From an uncultured Eubacteriales bacterium (GTDB lineage Bacteria > Bacillota > Clostridia > Peptostreptococcales > Anaerovoracaceae), in NCBI GenBank assembly GCA_902773665.1, contig CACYFF010000008.1:1-64000 (forward strand): 64,000 nt of DNA. Reading direction: 5' to 3'. This document shows positions 36,292 to 44,276 of this stretch, piece by piece. The stretch's first letter is position 1, and each line of letters opens with the position of its first letter. Both the position numbers and the translations under genes were made by a program. The notes beneath the pieces are model-generated. The model saw only the letters and a program-made list of their open reading frames with translations, had not been told where the DNA came from and did not search any database.

Positions 36292-37580
36292 ACTCTCTGT
36301 AAACTCCCTAGATCTTCCCAAAACGCCGGATAGGATTTCGAGACGCAGTCCGGCTGATCGACCGTCACCGCTTGTTCGCACCGGCAGACGGCAACGGCTG
36401 CCGCCATGGCGATGCGGTGGTCACCGAAGGGATCGACGGTGCCGCCTTTCAGCATACGCTGACCCCGTATCCTCATGCCGTCCGGGAACTCCTCCGTCTC
36501 CGCCCCCAGCGCGCGAAGCATGGCCGAAGTGCTGCGGATGCGGTCGGATTCTTTCAGCCGCAGACGCGCCGCGTTTACGATGCGGGTCTCCCCTTCGCTC
36601 AGAGCAGCGACGACCGATAACGCCGGCACTGCGTCCGGGATCTGGGAGGCATCGATCTCCGTGCCCTTCAGAACGCCTTTCTGCACCAGGATGCCTTCTT
36701 CTGTGCGGGAGACTTTCGCACCGAACCGCTCCAGCACATCCAGCGCTTTTTTATCGCCCTGGGCGGAAGCAGGATCCAGTCCTTTTACCAGGATCCCTTC
36801 TTCGCTGAACGCACCCATGCAGAGGTAAAACGTCGCGGAGGAATAGTCCCCTTCGGCCTGCAGGCTTTCCGGCAAAGCGTATTTCTGTCCGCCGTTTACC
36901 GTCCACTGCAGTCCGTCCTTCTCAAAGACGATGCCGCTCTGCCGCAGGACCGCCTCCGTCATATCGATGTACGGCTTAGACTCTGGCGTACCCACTACCT
37001 GCAGTCTGCTTTGCCCCTGTAAGGCTCCAAATGCCATCAGGAGCCCCGAAATAAACTGGGAGGATATATTTCCCGGTAAAACATAATCGCCGGCTGTAAG
37101 CCGTCCTGAGACCTTCAGACGGTCTCCTTCCTGCTTCAGGGTCATGCCGTGCGCCGCCAGCTGTTCGCCGTACTCCGCCAGAGGCCGTTTCGAAAGCCTG
37201 CCCTGCATCACGAAGGTGCAGTCGGCACCCAAAAGGCCTGCGACAGGAAGCAGAAAGCGCAGCGTGGAGCCGCTTTCGCCGCAGTCCAGTTCCACGCCGG
37301 ATGGACTACTGCTCCGGTCCAGAGGGCTTACATGCAGAACGCTCTGCGGACCGTCTTCCGAGACCGTTATCTTCGCGCCAAGCGCGTTCAGGCAGCGCAC
37401 CGTCGCCGCGATATCCTCCGAAAGGCCGCGGTACGAGATCGCCACAGGACGCTCTCCCAGCGCCGCGCAGATCAGCAGCCTGTGCAGCTGCGATTTGCTG
37501 GAAGGTACCTGCAGGGTGCCGATGCGGACACCGGGCTGCAGAACGACCGTATTCTGTTGTCTTACGACGCTGTCTACCAT
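36288..37580 (-). CDS. aroA: 3-phosphoshikimate 1-carboxyvinyltransferase (EPSP synthase)
   Basis: 430 residues. Seen: VPSSKSQLHRLLICAAL for phosphoshikimate/PEP binding, DCGESGSTLRFLLPVAGL, LPGNISSQFISGLLMA, RLKESDRIRSTSAMLRALG and DHRIAMAAAVA. It transfers enolpyruvyl from PEP to shikimate-3-phosphate. It overlaps aroB by 7 nt and aroC by 4 nt. The DCGESGSTLRF region contains the glycine positions that distinguish glyphosate-sensitive class I from class II enzymes; I do not assign a class. Confidence 0.96.
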   Translation of the reverse strand: MVDSVVRQQNTVVLQPGVRIGTLQVPSSKSQLHRLLICAALGERPVAISYRGLSEDIAATVRCLNALGAKITVSEDGPQSVLHVSPLDRSSSPSGVELDCGESGSTLRFLLPVAGLLGADCTFVMQGRLSKRPLAEYGEQLAAHGMTLKQEGDRLKVSGRLTAGDYVLPGNISSQFISGLLMAFGALQGQSRLQVVGTPESKPYIDMTEAVLRQSGIVFEKDGLQWTVNGGQKYALPESLQAEGDYSSATFYLCMGAFSEEGILVKGLDPASAQGDKKALDVLERFGAKVSRTEEGILVQKGVLKGTEIDASQIPDAVPALSVVAALSEGETRIVNAARLRLKESDRIRSTSAMLRALGAETEEFPDGMRIRGQRMLKGGTVDPFGDHRIAMAAAVAVCRCEQAVTVDQPDCVSKSYPAFWEDLGSLQRV

Positions 37581-38695
37581 GCCAGTCCCGCCTCGATCCA
37601 GTCCTGAAGATCCTTCGTTTCGATGCGGACGAGTTCGCAGTTTCCGATGCTGCGGGGCACCACCAGGTCTATGGCGTACTGCGACGACTTCTTGTCCGAC
37701 ATGGCTGCCTCCGCCAGCTGTTGCGCCGGGTACGCTGTAGTCACGGGCAGTCCGTACAGCTGCAGCGTCTCCTCGAGCAGGCGGGCATCCGCCTCGTCCA
37801 TATAGCCTTTGCGCACGGCCGCTCTCGCCATAATGGCCATCCCTGCCGCAACAGCGCTGCCGTGGGACTGCCCGTAATGGCTGCAGTGTTCGATGGCATG
37901 GCCGAAAGTGTGACCCAGATTGAGCTTCTTACGCTCGCCCCGGTCGAATTCGTCCTGTTCCACCACGTTCCGCTTGAAGGAAACGCAGGTCTCGATGATC
38001 TCCTCCAGATCCTTCGCCAGTTTCTGCTTCAGGCTCTGCCCGGTGCGATCAGTCTCCGCCAGTGCCTTCAATTTCAGGAAGAAGTCCCGGTCGTACAGCA
38101 CGCCGTATTTGATGACTTCGGCACAGCCGTCCCGGAACACATCGTCCGGCAGCGTTTTGAGCGTCAGCGGGTCACAGAGGACCAGCGACGGCTGGCAGAA
38201 CGCCCCGGCCAGATTTTTGCCTGCGGGCAGGTCGATCGCCGTCTTGCCGCCCACGGAGGAATCCACCATGGCCAGCAGCGTCGTGGGGATCTGCACGTAG
38301 GAGATGCCGCGCAGATAGGTCGCAGCGGCAAAGCCCGCCATGTCACCCGTCACGCCGCCGCCCAGGGCTACCAGACAGTCTTCGCGGGTGAGCCGGTTCT
38401 CCGCCAGGAACGCCAGGATCTCCGCATAGTGCCCGATGTTCTTGTTTTGTTCTCCGGGCTCCAGAATGTACTGCGCACAGGATAGCCCCGCATCCCACAG
38501 ATCGCCTTCCACCGGTCCTCCGTGGGGAACAAAAGCGTTTCCGTCGCAGACGACAGCAGCTTTGACGGCCTTCGGGCAGACCTTTGCGGTCTCTTCTCCC
38601 GCATAGGACAGGATGCCCTCCCGGATCAGGATATCGTAGCCCTTACCTACATTCACGTGCACGCAGCGGGTCTTCTGCGTCTTCTTACCTGCCAT
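37574..38695 (-). CDS. aroB: 3-dehydroquinate synthase
   Basis: NAD- and metal-dependent cyclase making 3-dehydroquinate from DAHP. 373 residues. Seen: ALGGGVTGDMAGFAAATYLRG, QIPTTLLAMVDSSVGGKTAI, LPAGKNLAGAFCQPSLV, the metal-site segment AEVIKYGVLYD and LNLGHTFGHAIEH. The start ATG (38695) overlaps tyrA by 11 nt; the frame upstream is tyrA's other frame. Confidence 0.97.
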   Translation of the reverse strand: MAGKKTQKTRCVHVNVGKGYDILIREGILSYAGEETAKVCPKAVKAAVVCDGNAFVPHGGPVEGDLWDAGLSCAQYILEPGEQNKNIGHYAEILAFLAENRLTREDCLVALGGGVTGDMAGFAAATYLRGISYVQIPTTLLAMVDSSVGGKTAIDLPAGKNLAGAFCQPSLVLCDPLTLKTLPDDVFRDGCAEVIKYGVLYDRDFFLKLKALAETDRTGQSLKQKLAKDLEEIIETCVSFKRNVVEQDEFDRGERKKLNLGHTFGHAIEHCSHYGQSHGSAVAAGMAIMARAAVRKGYMDEADARLLEETLQLYGLPVTTAYPAQQLAEAAMSDKKSSQYAIDLVVPRSIGNCELVRIETKDLQDWIEAGLAW

Positions 38696-39518
38696 CCACT
38701 TCCGCCTTCTTTCTGCGGCCCTCGTCCAGCAGCCGGATGAGTTCCTCCCGGTCCCCGGTTTCCAGCGCATAGCGGTATTCTTCCATGCTCTCCATAAACC
38801 AGTCGATCTCCTTCAGCAGATTGTCCCGGTTCTCCAGGAACAGCTCTGCCCACATGCCGGGGTTCAGCCAGGCGACGCGGGTCATGTCCTTGTAGCTGCC
38901 GGCAGAGAAACCCTTGTGCATCGCCGCCGTATCGCTCTTGATGTAGGCGTTGGACACCACGTGGGCCATCTGGGACGTAAAAGCGATCATCTCGTCGTGT
39001 TTGTCCGCCGTCGTAAAGGAAAAGCGCCCGAATCCCGCGGGCTTCAGCAGTTCCTCCGTCCTGCCCAGCAGGTTTACGTCGTCCGCATCCATCGGCACCA
39101 GCACCATGGGGGCATTGTGGTACAGGTTCGCCCGGGCGTATTTAAAGCCGGAGTATTGGGTGCCGGCCATGGGATGACCGCCCACAAAGTGAAAACCGTA
39201 CTCCTCCGCCACCGGGAACAGCGCTTCGCACACCGCCCGCTTCGTGCCGCAGCAGTCGATGACGATTGGCTTTTTGCCGAAATGCGGCGCCATGCGTTTG
39301 ACCCATTCGATGGCAGCCTCCGGATAAATGGTGACCAGCACCAGATCGCAGCTGCCCACGTTCTCCTGGGTCAGTTCCCCGTCCACGGCTCCGCTGATCC
39401 TGGCAAAGTCCAGGACGGACGCTGTGCGGTTGCAGGCCAGCACTTCCCAGCCCGCCTCTTTGTATGCCTTGGCAAAGGAGCCTCCGATGAGGCCCAGGCC
39501 CACGATGCCGCAGATCAT
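38685..39518 (-). CDS. tyrA: Prephenate dehydrogenase
   Basis: NAD-dependent oxidative decarboxylation of prephenate to 4-hydroxyphenylpyruvate, the Tyr branch. 277 residues: N-terminal Rossmann motif GIVGLGLIGGSFAKAY, substrate-site GGHPMAGTQYSGF, then a helical dimerisation domain. No C-terminal ACT domain, unlike pheA, so Tyr feedback on this enzyme is less evident. ATG at 39518 overlaps the aroF stop (ATGA). Confidence 0.95.
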   Translation of the reverse strand: MICGIVGLGLIGGSFAKAYKEAGWEVLACNRTASVLDFARISGAVDGELTQENVGSCDLVLVTIYPEAAIEWVKRMAPHFGKKPIVIDCCGTKRAVCEALFPVAEEYGFHFVGGHPMAGTQYSGFKYARANLYHNAPMVLVPMDADDVNLLGRTEELLKPAGFGRFSFTTADKHDEMIAFTSQMAHVVSNAYIKSDTAAMHKGFSAGSYKDMTRVAWLNPGMWAELFLENRDNLLKEIDWFMESMEEYRYALETGDREELIRLLDEGRRKKAEVDGR

Positions 39519-40516
39519 TGTACGATCTCCCGGATCTGGCGCACCTTGCCCATCAAAGCATCGAATTCCTCCGGCTTTAAGGACTGGGCGCCGTCGCACA
39601 GCGCGTGCATCGGGTCGTTGTGGACTTCTATGATCAGTCCGTCGCAGCCGCTGGCCGTGGCCGCCATGGCCATGGGAGGCACGAGCCTTGCGATGCCGGT
39701 CGCGTGGCTGGGATCCACGATGATGGGAAGATGGGTGAGTTCCCGCAGCATGGAGACCGCCGCCAGGTCCAGCGTATTTCTTGTGTAGTCATCGAAGGTA
39801 CGGATGCCGCGTTCGCAGAGGATCACCTTCTCGTTGCCGCCCGCCATGATGTATTCGGCACTCATCAGCAGTTCTTTCAGGGTATTGGCGAGACCTCTCT
39901 TCAGCAGGATGGGCTTATCCAGCTTGCCGACGGCCTTCAGCAGCTCGTAATTCTGCATGTTGCGGGCGCCGATCTGGATGACGTCCACATTCTCGAACAG
40001 AGGCAGGTCGTCCACGCCCATGCACTCCGTTACCAGAGGCAGTCCCGTCTCCTGCTTTGCGATCTCCAGCAGGCGCAAGCCTTCGCCGCGCAGTCCCTGG
40101 AAGTCGTAGGGCGAAGTTCTGGGCTTGAAGGCGCCGCCCCGGAGCATGTCCGCGCCGGACGCTTTTACGGCTTTTGCCACGGTCACGATCTGTTCCTCTG
40201 TCTCCACGGAGCAGGGTCCTGCGATGACCACGAAATTGCCCTTGCCGATCTTCACATCCCCCACTTCCACGATGGTGTCGTCGGGATGGAACTTGCGGTT
40301 GCTCTTCTTGAACGGATCCGTGATCCGCTTGACGGAATCCACGATGCCCAGGGATTCGATCAGATCCATGTCCACCTGGGTGGTGTCGCCCACCAGGCCC
40401 AGCACGGTCTGATAATCGCCCTGGGAGATATGTACGGTAAGACCCTGCTGCTTGAGCCATTCCACCAGCTGGTCTCTCTTTTCGTCCTGTACGTTATGCT
40501 TCAATACTACGATCAT
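39515..40516 (-). CDS. aroF: 3-deoxy-7-phosphoheptulonate (DAHP) synthase, type I-beta
   Basis: First enzyme of the shikimate pathway, joining PEP and erythrose-4-phosphate. 333 residues: an N-terminal ferredoxin-like regulatory domain (MIVVLKHNVQDEKRDQLVEW) and a catalytic barrel with VIAGPCSVETEEQIV, GADMLRGGAFKPRTSPY, ILLKRGLANTLKE, ILCERGIRTFDDYTRNT and VDPSHATG. The N-terminal domain is the one that gives Tyr/Phe feedback inhibition in Thermotoga-type enzymes. AAAGGAG precedes the ATG. The gene follows the Phe/Tyr-rich leader and attenuator-like terminator. Confidence 0.97.
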   Translation of the reverse strand: MIVVLKHNVQDEKRDQLVEWLKQQGLTVHISQGDYQTVLGLVGDTTQVDMDLIESLGIVDSVKRITDPFKKSNRKFHPDDTIVEVGDVKIGKGNFVVIAGPCSVETEEQIVTVAKAVKASGADMLRGGAFKPRTSPYDFQGLRGEGLRLLEIAKQETGLPLVTECMGVDDLPLFENVDVIQIGARNMQNYELLKAVGKLDKPILLKRGLANTLKELLMSAEYIMAGGNEKVILCERGIRTFDDYTRNTLDLAAVSMLRELTHLPIIVDPSHATGIARLVPPMAMAATASGCDGLIIEVHNDPMHALCDGAQSLKPEEFDALMGKVRQIREIVQ

Positions 40517-40581
40517 TGGTAAATACTCCTTTAACCTTATAAGTATACCTGAAATCTTCCGGATATGATACTGCAGGGATA

Positions 40582-40619
40582 CAAAGAAAAGCGGTCCTGC
40601 ACGAAGCAGGACCGCTTTT
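40582..40619 (-). terminator. Attenuator-type terminator in the aro operon leader
   Basis: A perfect 14-bp stem (40587-40600 with 40606-40619), 5-nt loop, then TTTTCTTTG on the minus strand. It lies 24 nt after the stop codon of the Phe/Tyr-rich leader ORF and 66 nt before the aroF start. The only gene it could end upstream is the leader ORF itself. Confidence 0.9.
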
Positions 40620-40642
40620 GGACTTGTATCTCTTCCGGCAGT

Positions 40643-40765
40643 CTATGCTCGCGCAGCGTCTATGGGAAAGGCACCGTAAAAGTAGCCTCCGAAATAGAAG
40701 CCAAAGAAAGCATCATAAAAGAAGCCGGAAACTGCGCTGTAGAGTGTCTTGCTATTTTTGTTCAT
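40643..40765 (-). CDS. Phe/Tyr-rich leader peptide of the aro operon (attenuation)
   Basis: 40-codon ORF with its own promoter and an excellent ribosome site (AAAGGAG, 9-nt spacing to the ATG at 40765). Residues 15-33 read FFYDAFFGFYFGGYFYGAF; the whole peptide has 8 Phe and 5 Tyr, no Trp, no His. Directly after its TAG comes a strong intrinsic terminator, then aroF. This is the layout of classical ribosome-mediated attenuators such as enterobacterial pheL. The codons match the two end products made by the downstream operon. The segment just after the stop (40633-40641) can pair with the 5' UTR (40782-40790) or with leader codons 12-14 (40724-40730), giving alternative folds. The peptide itself has no recognised homologue; a small hydrophobic membrane peptide is the alternative. 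Confidence 0.8.
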   Translation of the reverse strand: MNKNSKTLYSAVSGFFYDAFFGFYFGGYFYGAFPIDAARA

Positions 40766-40800
40766 CGTCTCTGACTCCTTTCTGCCGAAATTATGGATAT

Positions 40801-40829
40801 ACGATAGCACTTTCGTTTTGTTTCGTCAA
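40801..40829 (-). promoter_or_regulatory. Promoter of the aro operon leader
   Basis: Minus strand: -35 TTGACG (40824-40829), 17-bp spacer, -10 TATCGT (40801-40806) with TGC just before it. Transcription would begin near 40794, giving a leader of about 210 nt when terminated. Confidence 0.8.
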
Positions 40830-40845
40830 CAAATATTTCGGAAAT

Positions 40846-42852
40846 TTATTGTTCTTCTGCAACACTTTCTTCCGGGTCAGGCTCTGCCTGCACCGCCTCC
40901 GGCGAGACGCTCTGGGTGTTGGGCTTCATCTCCTGATAGAAGCTGGAGATGCCCGTCTGATCTTCGGTGTAGCCCGGATTCGGCGGCGTCTGGTTGGTGA
41001 TCTCCTCGCCCTTGTGCTTCTTCCACAGGATCAGGATGACCGCCACCACGAGCAGCGTCGCGACGACAGCGATGATCAGCAGGCCTTTGAGAACGGAAGT
41101 TGCCACCCCTTTAGCCTTGTCCGCCTTATCCTTGAACGCAGAGAGCGGATTGTCGGCCTGCCAGAACGGGTCTTCCCCGGTCGGAAGCTCACCTGACGCA
41201 TATTCCGCGTAGTTTTCGTCGAAATAGTCGTAGATGTCGTCCGACAGATCTCCTATTGCGGAAGAGTTGCGGAAATCCATCAGACCGCAGGCCTCGGCCG
41301 CCTCCAGATATCCCATGTCGCTGGGCAGTGCGGTCACCTGCATGTAGCGGTCCACCGCTCCGTCCCAGTCCTCCAGAGACTGGCGCCAGATATCCAGTGC
41401 AGACAGCGCGGAAGTGGCATAGGACACGTAATAGCAAGGCATATCGAAGTTGTGGGACACATCCACCCATTCATAGGCTTCGCAGCCGCTGCCGTCCATG
41501 CCGTATTCGTAGGACAGCCGTTCCGCCAGATCGTTGATCTCGTCCAGGGTCATATACGGATCTTCGTAGACTTCCCGCTGGAATTCGTCGTACATGCAGC
41601 CGGACAGAATGGAATTCAGCATGCGGAACAGGACATCGATCGTCATGAACGGCGCATCGATCCCGTACAATTCGTCCGCGTAGTGCGTGATCAAAAGTTC
41701 CAGCGCCTGAGAGTGGATCTCCGCTACGTCCAGGACGGAAGCCATGTAGACGCTGGGAGTCGGATCGTGATACGCAGCATTGAAGTGGCCGAATTCATGG
41801 ACGATATCCGAATAATCCTGATACGTATCGTAGGGGCTGTTGAAGATAAAGGCGGAGCGGAACCCCGGCAGATTGTCGGTGTAGCCCGTGGCAGCCTTCT
41901 TGTCCGACCATTCCAGATCGTAGGTCTTATTGCGGCGCAGGTAGGCGAACGCTTCCGTCAGATCCGGATGGATGCGCCCGATAAAGGGTTCGATCTTGTC
42001 CAGGATCTCCTCTTCGTCGTAGAAATCTTCCACGCTTTCCGGATAATCCAGACCCCACCAGGCATCGTAGATCTCATAATACAGAGGCACAAAGTAGTAT
42101 TTGGCGATCTTGCAGAATTCTTTGATATCCTCCGGATCGTAATCTCTGCCGTAGCTGTCGAAGGCATACTCGTAATAGTTATCGTATCCGTTCCACTCGG
42201 CGATCTCGTCTCTCACCTGCAGCAGATCCAGGAAGATCGGTCCGCAAAGCTCGTTTTCCTTTTCCATCGCCTCGTCGTAATCGTCGATGTCCGCAGCCTC
42301 CGCCACGGCGCTGTAGTACTCCTGGACCAGGCGGTTCTCCTCTTTATAGAGTTCCTCCAGTTCGTCCGTCTCTTCGACGTACGTCTCGATCCAGTCGATC
42401 CAGCTATCCTGCAGCTGTGACCGCAACAGCGTACCGTTCGGTCCGTGCAGGATGTTCTGCATCGCCACGTAGAAATCGTCCTGGGCGTCTGTCAGCGCGT
42501 CGTACATCTCATCGGATGCCTCTGCCGCCCGGGTGCTGTTGACGTCCGCGTAATAGGCGGCATCCGCCAGCACATATTGGTCGTAGCACTCGTCCAGTTC
42601 GTCCAGGATCTGCTGATAGACCGCCAGGAATTCGCTGTCGGGCACCGTCTTGTCCATGTTCTGCAGCTGCTCGAGAAGCGCATCGAACGTGTCGTCGTCC
42701 CAGCCTTTATACTGCAGATCGCCCGCCGTAAGTTCCTTGTGATCTATGGGGTCATAGCCCTCGAATCCGGACGCAAAAACGGCTGCGCTGCCGCCTACCA
42801 TCAGGCAGACAGCCAGCAAGACAGCCGTCAGTTTTGCAAATGCTTTTCTCAT
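40846..42852 (-). CDS. Membrane-anchored M3-like metallopeptidase
   Basis: 668 residues: signal peptide (KAFAKLTAVLLAVCLMVGGS), a large helical acidic ectodomain and a C-terminal transmembrane helix (LLIIAVVATLLVVAVILILW) with a short cytoplasmic tail. The zinc motif VHEFGHFNAAY (HExxH) is followed about 25 residues later by AEIHSQALELL with the third-ligand Glu, as in the M3/oligoendopeptidase F clan. Most M3 enzymes are cytosolic, so a surface-anchored one is unusual. It could trim peptides outside the cell for uptake (inference). AAGGGGA site. It lies upstream of the aro leader but is a separate unit. Confidence 0.83.
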   Translation of the reverse strand: MRKAFAKLTAVLLAVCLMVGGSAAVFASGFEGYDPIDHKELTAGDLQYKGWDDDTFDALLEQLQNMDKTVPDSEFLAVYQQILDELDECYDQYVLADAAYYADVNSTRAAEASDEMYDALTDAQDDFYVAMQNILHGPNGTLLRSQLQDSWIDWIETYVEETDELEELYKEENRLVQEYYSAVAEAADIDDYDEAMEKENELCGPIFLDLLQVRDEIAEWNGYDNYYEYAFDSYGRDYDPEDIKEFCKIAKYYFVPLYYEIYDAWWGLDYPESVEDFYDEEEILDKIEPFIGRIHPDLTEAFAYLRRNKTYDLEWSDKKAATGYTDNLPGFRSAFIFNSPYDTYQDYSDIVHEFGHFNAAYHDPTPSVYMASVLDVAEIHSQALELLITHYADELYGIDAPFMTIDVLFRMLNSILSGCMYDEFQREVYEDPYMTLDEINDLAERLSYEYGMDGSGCEAYEWVDVSHNFDMPCYYVSYATSALSALDIWRQSLEDWDGAVDRYMQVTALPSDMGYLEAAEACGLMDFRNSSAIGDLSDDIYDYFDENYAEYASGELPTGEDPFWQADNPLSAFKDKADKAKGVATSVLKGLLIIAVVATLLVVAVILILWKKHKGEEITNQTPPNPGYTEDQTGISSFYQEMKPNTQSVSPEAVQAEPDPEESVAEEQ

Positions 42853-42918
42853 GATACTGTTCCCCTTCTGTTTCTTTTTCCAAAGAGATCTCAGGAACAG
42901 TATACCATAAATGCGGGT

Positions 42919-44154
42919 CTATTCGTATCTTTCGTCGATCACGCGCTTCGTCTTCTTTTCGCTTCTGGGCAGCAGGCCGATCTCCACGACCTTGACGAGC
43001 GGTGTAAAGCCGATCTTGCCTTTGACGGTGGCAGCGATGCGGTCCGCCAGCTCCAGGAAGTTGACGGAGCCGTTCGTCTCCACGTACAGACGCATGGTAT
43101 CCTTGCCGTCCAGGTGGGAGATGCGGATCTGGTATTCGCTGGACACTTCGGGGAAGCCGGCCAGGATCTCCTCGATCTGGCTGGGGAATACGTTGACGCC
43201 CTTGATCTTCATCATGTCGTCGCTGCGGCCCATGATCGTATCCAGCCGCGGGAATTTACTGCCGCAAGGGCATTCTCCGGGGATGATCCGGGACAGGTCG
43301 TGGGTCCGGTAGCGGATGAGCGGCGCCCCTTCCTTGACGAGCGTCGTAATGACGACCTCGCCCATCTCGCCGTCGGGAACGGGCTTTCCCGTGACGGGAT
43401 CGATGATCTCGATGTACAGATAGTCGTCCCAGTAGTGCATACCGGTCTCATACTGGCAGTTGATGCCGATGCCGGGTCCGTAGATCTCCGTAAGACCGTA
43501 GATGTCGTACAGTTCGATGCCCAGGGATTCGGCAATGCGTTTTCTCATCTTTTCGCCCCAGCGTTCGGAACCGATGACGCCCTTCTTCAGCTTGATCTTA
43601 TCCTTGATGCCGCGTTTTTCGATCTCTTCCGCCAGCAGCAGCGCGTAGGACGAAGTGGAGCACAGAACGGTGCTTCCCATGTCCATCATCATCTGCAGCT
43701 GCTTTTCCGTGTTGCCCGGGCCCATGGGGATGACCATGGCACCCAGCTTTTCCGCGCCGTACTGGAAGCCGATGCCGGCGGTCCACAGACCGTAGCCCGG
43801 CGTGATCTGGATGCGGTCACGGTTCGTGATGCCCGCCATCTCGTAGCAGCGCTTGAACATGATGCCCCAGTCGTCCACGTCCTTCGCGGTATAGGGGATG
43901 ATGACGGGAAGACCCGTAGTGCCGGAAGAAGAATGGATGCGTACGATCTGCTCTTCCGGGGCGGTCATGAGGCCCAGCGGATAGGCTTCCCGCAGGTCTG
44001 CCTTCTCGGAAAAAGGCAGTTTTTCGAAATCTTCCGGCGTTTCAATGGAATCGAATCCGGCTTCCGCCAGTTTTTTGCCGTAGAAGCTGCCGGCTTTTAC
44101 CAGCGCGCCGATCTGTTTGTTGACCTGTTCGATCTGTGCTTTTGAGATCTGCAT
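42919..44154 (-). CDS. Phenylacetate-CoA ligase-like (aryl-CoA ligase)
   Basis: 411 residues of the PaaK adenylate-forming family. Seen: the phosphate-binding loop RIHSSSGTTGLPVIIPYT, YGLTEIYGPGIG, a Cys pair in GECPCGSK as in many PaaK proteins, LDTIMGRSDDMMKIKGVNVFPS and a C-terminal AMP-binding subdomain with Lys in KKTKRV. It forms or uses aryl-acetyl-CoA with ATP/AMP. It follows iorA-iorB, which make aryl-acetyl-CoA from aryl pyruvates, so in an anaerobe the pair could release aryl acids with ATP gain or run in reverse (inference). AAAGGAC site. Confidence 0.88.
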   Translation of the reverse strand: MQISKAQIEQVNKQIGALVKAGSFYGKKLAEAGFDSIETPEDFEKLPFSEKADLREAYPLGLMTAPEEQIVRIHSSSGTTGLPVIIPYTAKDVDDWGIMFKRCYEMAGITNRDRIQITPGYGLWTAGIGFQYGAEKLGAMVIPMGPGNTEKQLQMMMDMGSTVLCSTSSYALLLAEEIEKRGIKDKIKLKKGVIGSERWGEKMRKRIAESLGIELYDIYGLTEIYGPGIGINCQYETGMHYWDDYLYIEIIDPVTGKPVPDGEMGEVVITTLVKEGAPLIRYRTHDLSRIIPGECPCGSKFPRLDTIMGRSDDMMKIKGVNVFPSQIEEILAGFPEVSSEYQIRISHLDGKDTMRLYVETNGSVNFLELADRIAATVKGKIGFTPLVKVVEIGLLPRSEKKTKRVIDERYE

Positions 44155-44185
44155 ACGATGTCCTTTCTAGTTTTGAGGCGCCCTC

Positions 44186-44264
44186 CGGGGTCCTGTCGCA
44201 GGGCACTCTTCCCCATCTCTTGCGCTTACGCGCCGGGCGGGGCCCCTTCCCTTGCGCCACCCCT
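44186..44264. repeat. 79-bp structured intercistronic repeat, copy 2
   Basis: Second copy of the element at 32756-32834, same orientation, 73 of 79 positions identical by my alignment. Here the flanks extend the terminal stem (GCGCCC at the left end, GGGCGT at the right). It begins 13 nt after the iorB stop and ends 32 nt before the paaK-like start, the same placement as copy 1. Confidence 0.85.
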
Positions 44265-44276
44265 TTGGGCGTCTTC

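Noticed and set aside
40520-40845. T-box riboswitch upstream of aroF
   Set aside because: No T-box core (such as a TGGNACCGCG segment) or long specifier stem is visible; the short coding leader explains the region better.
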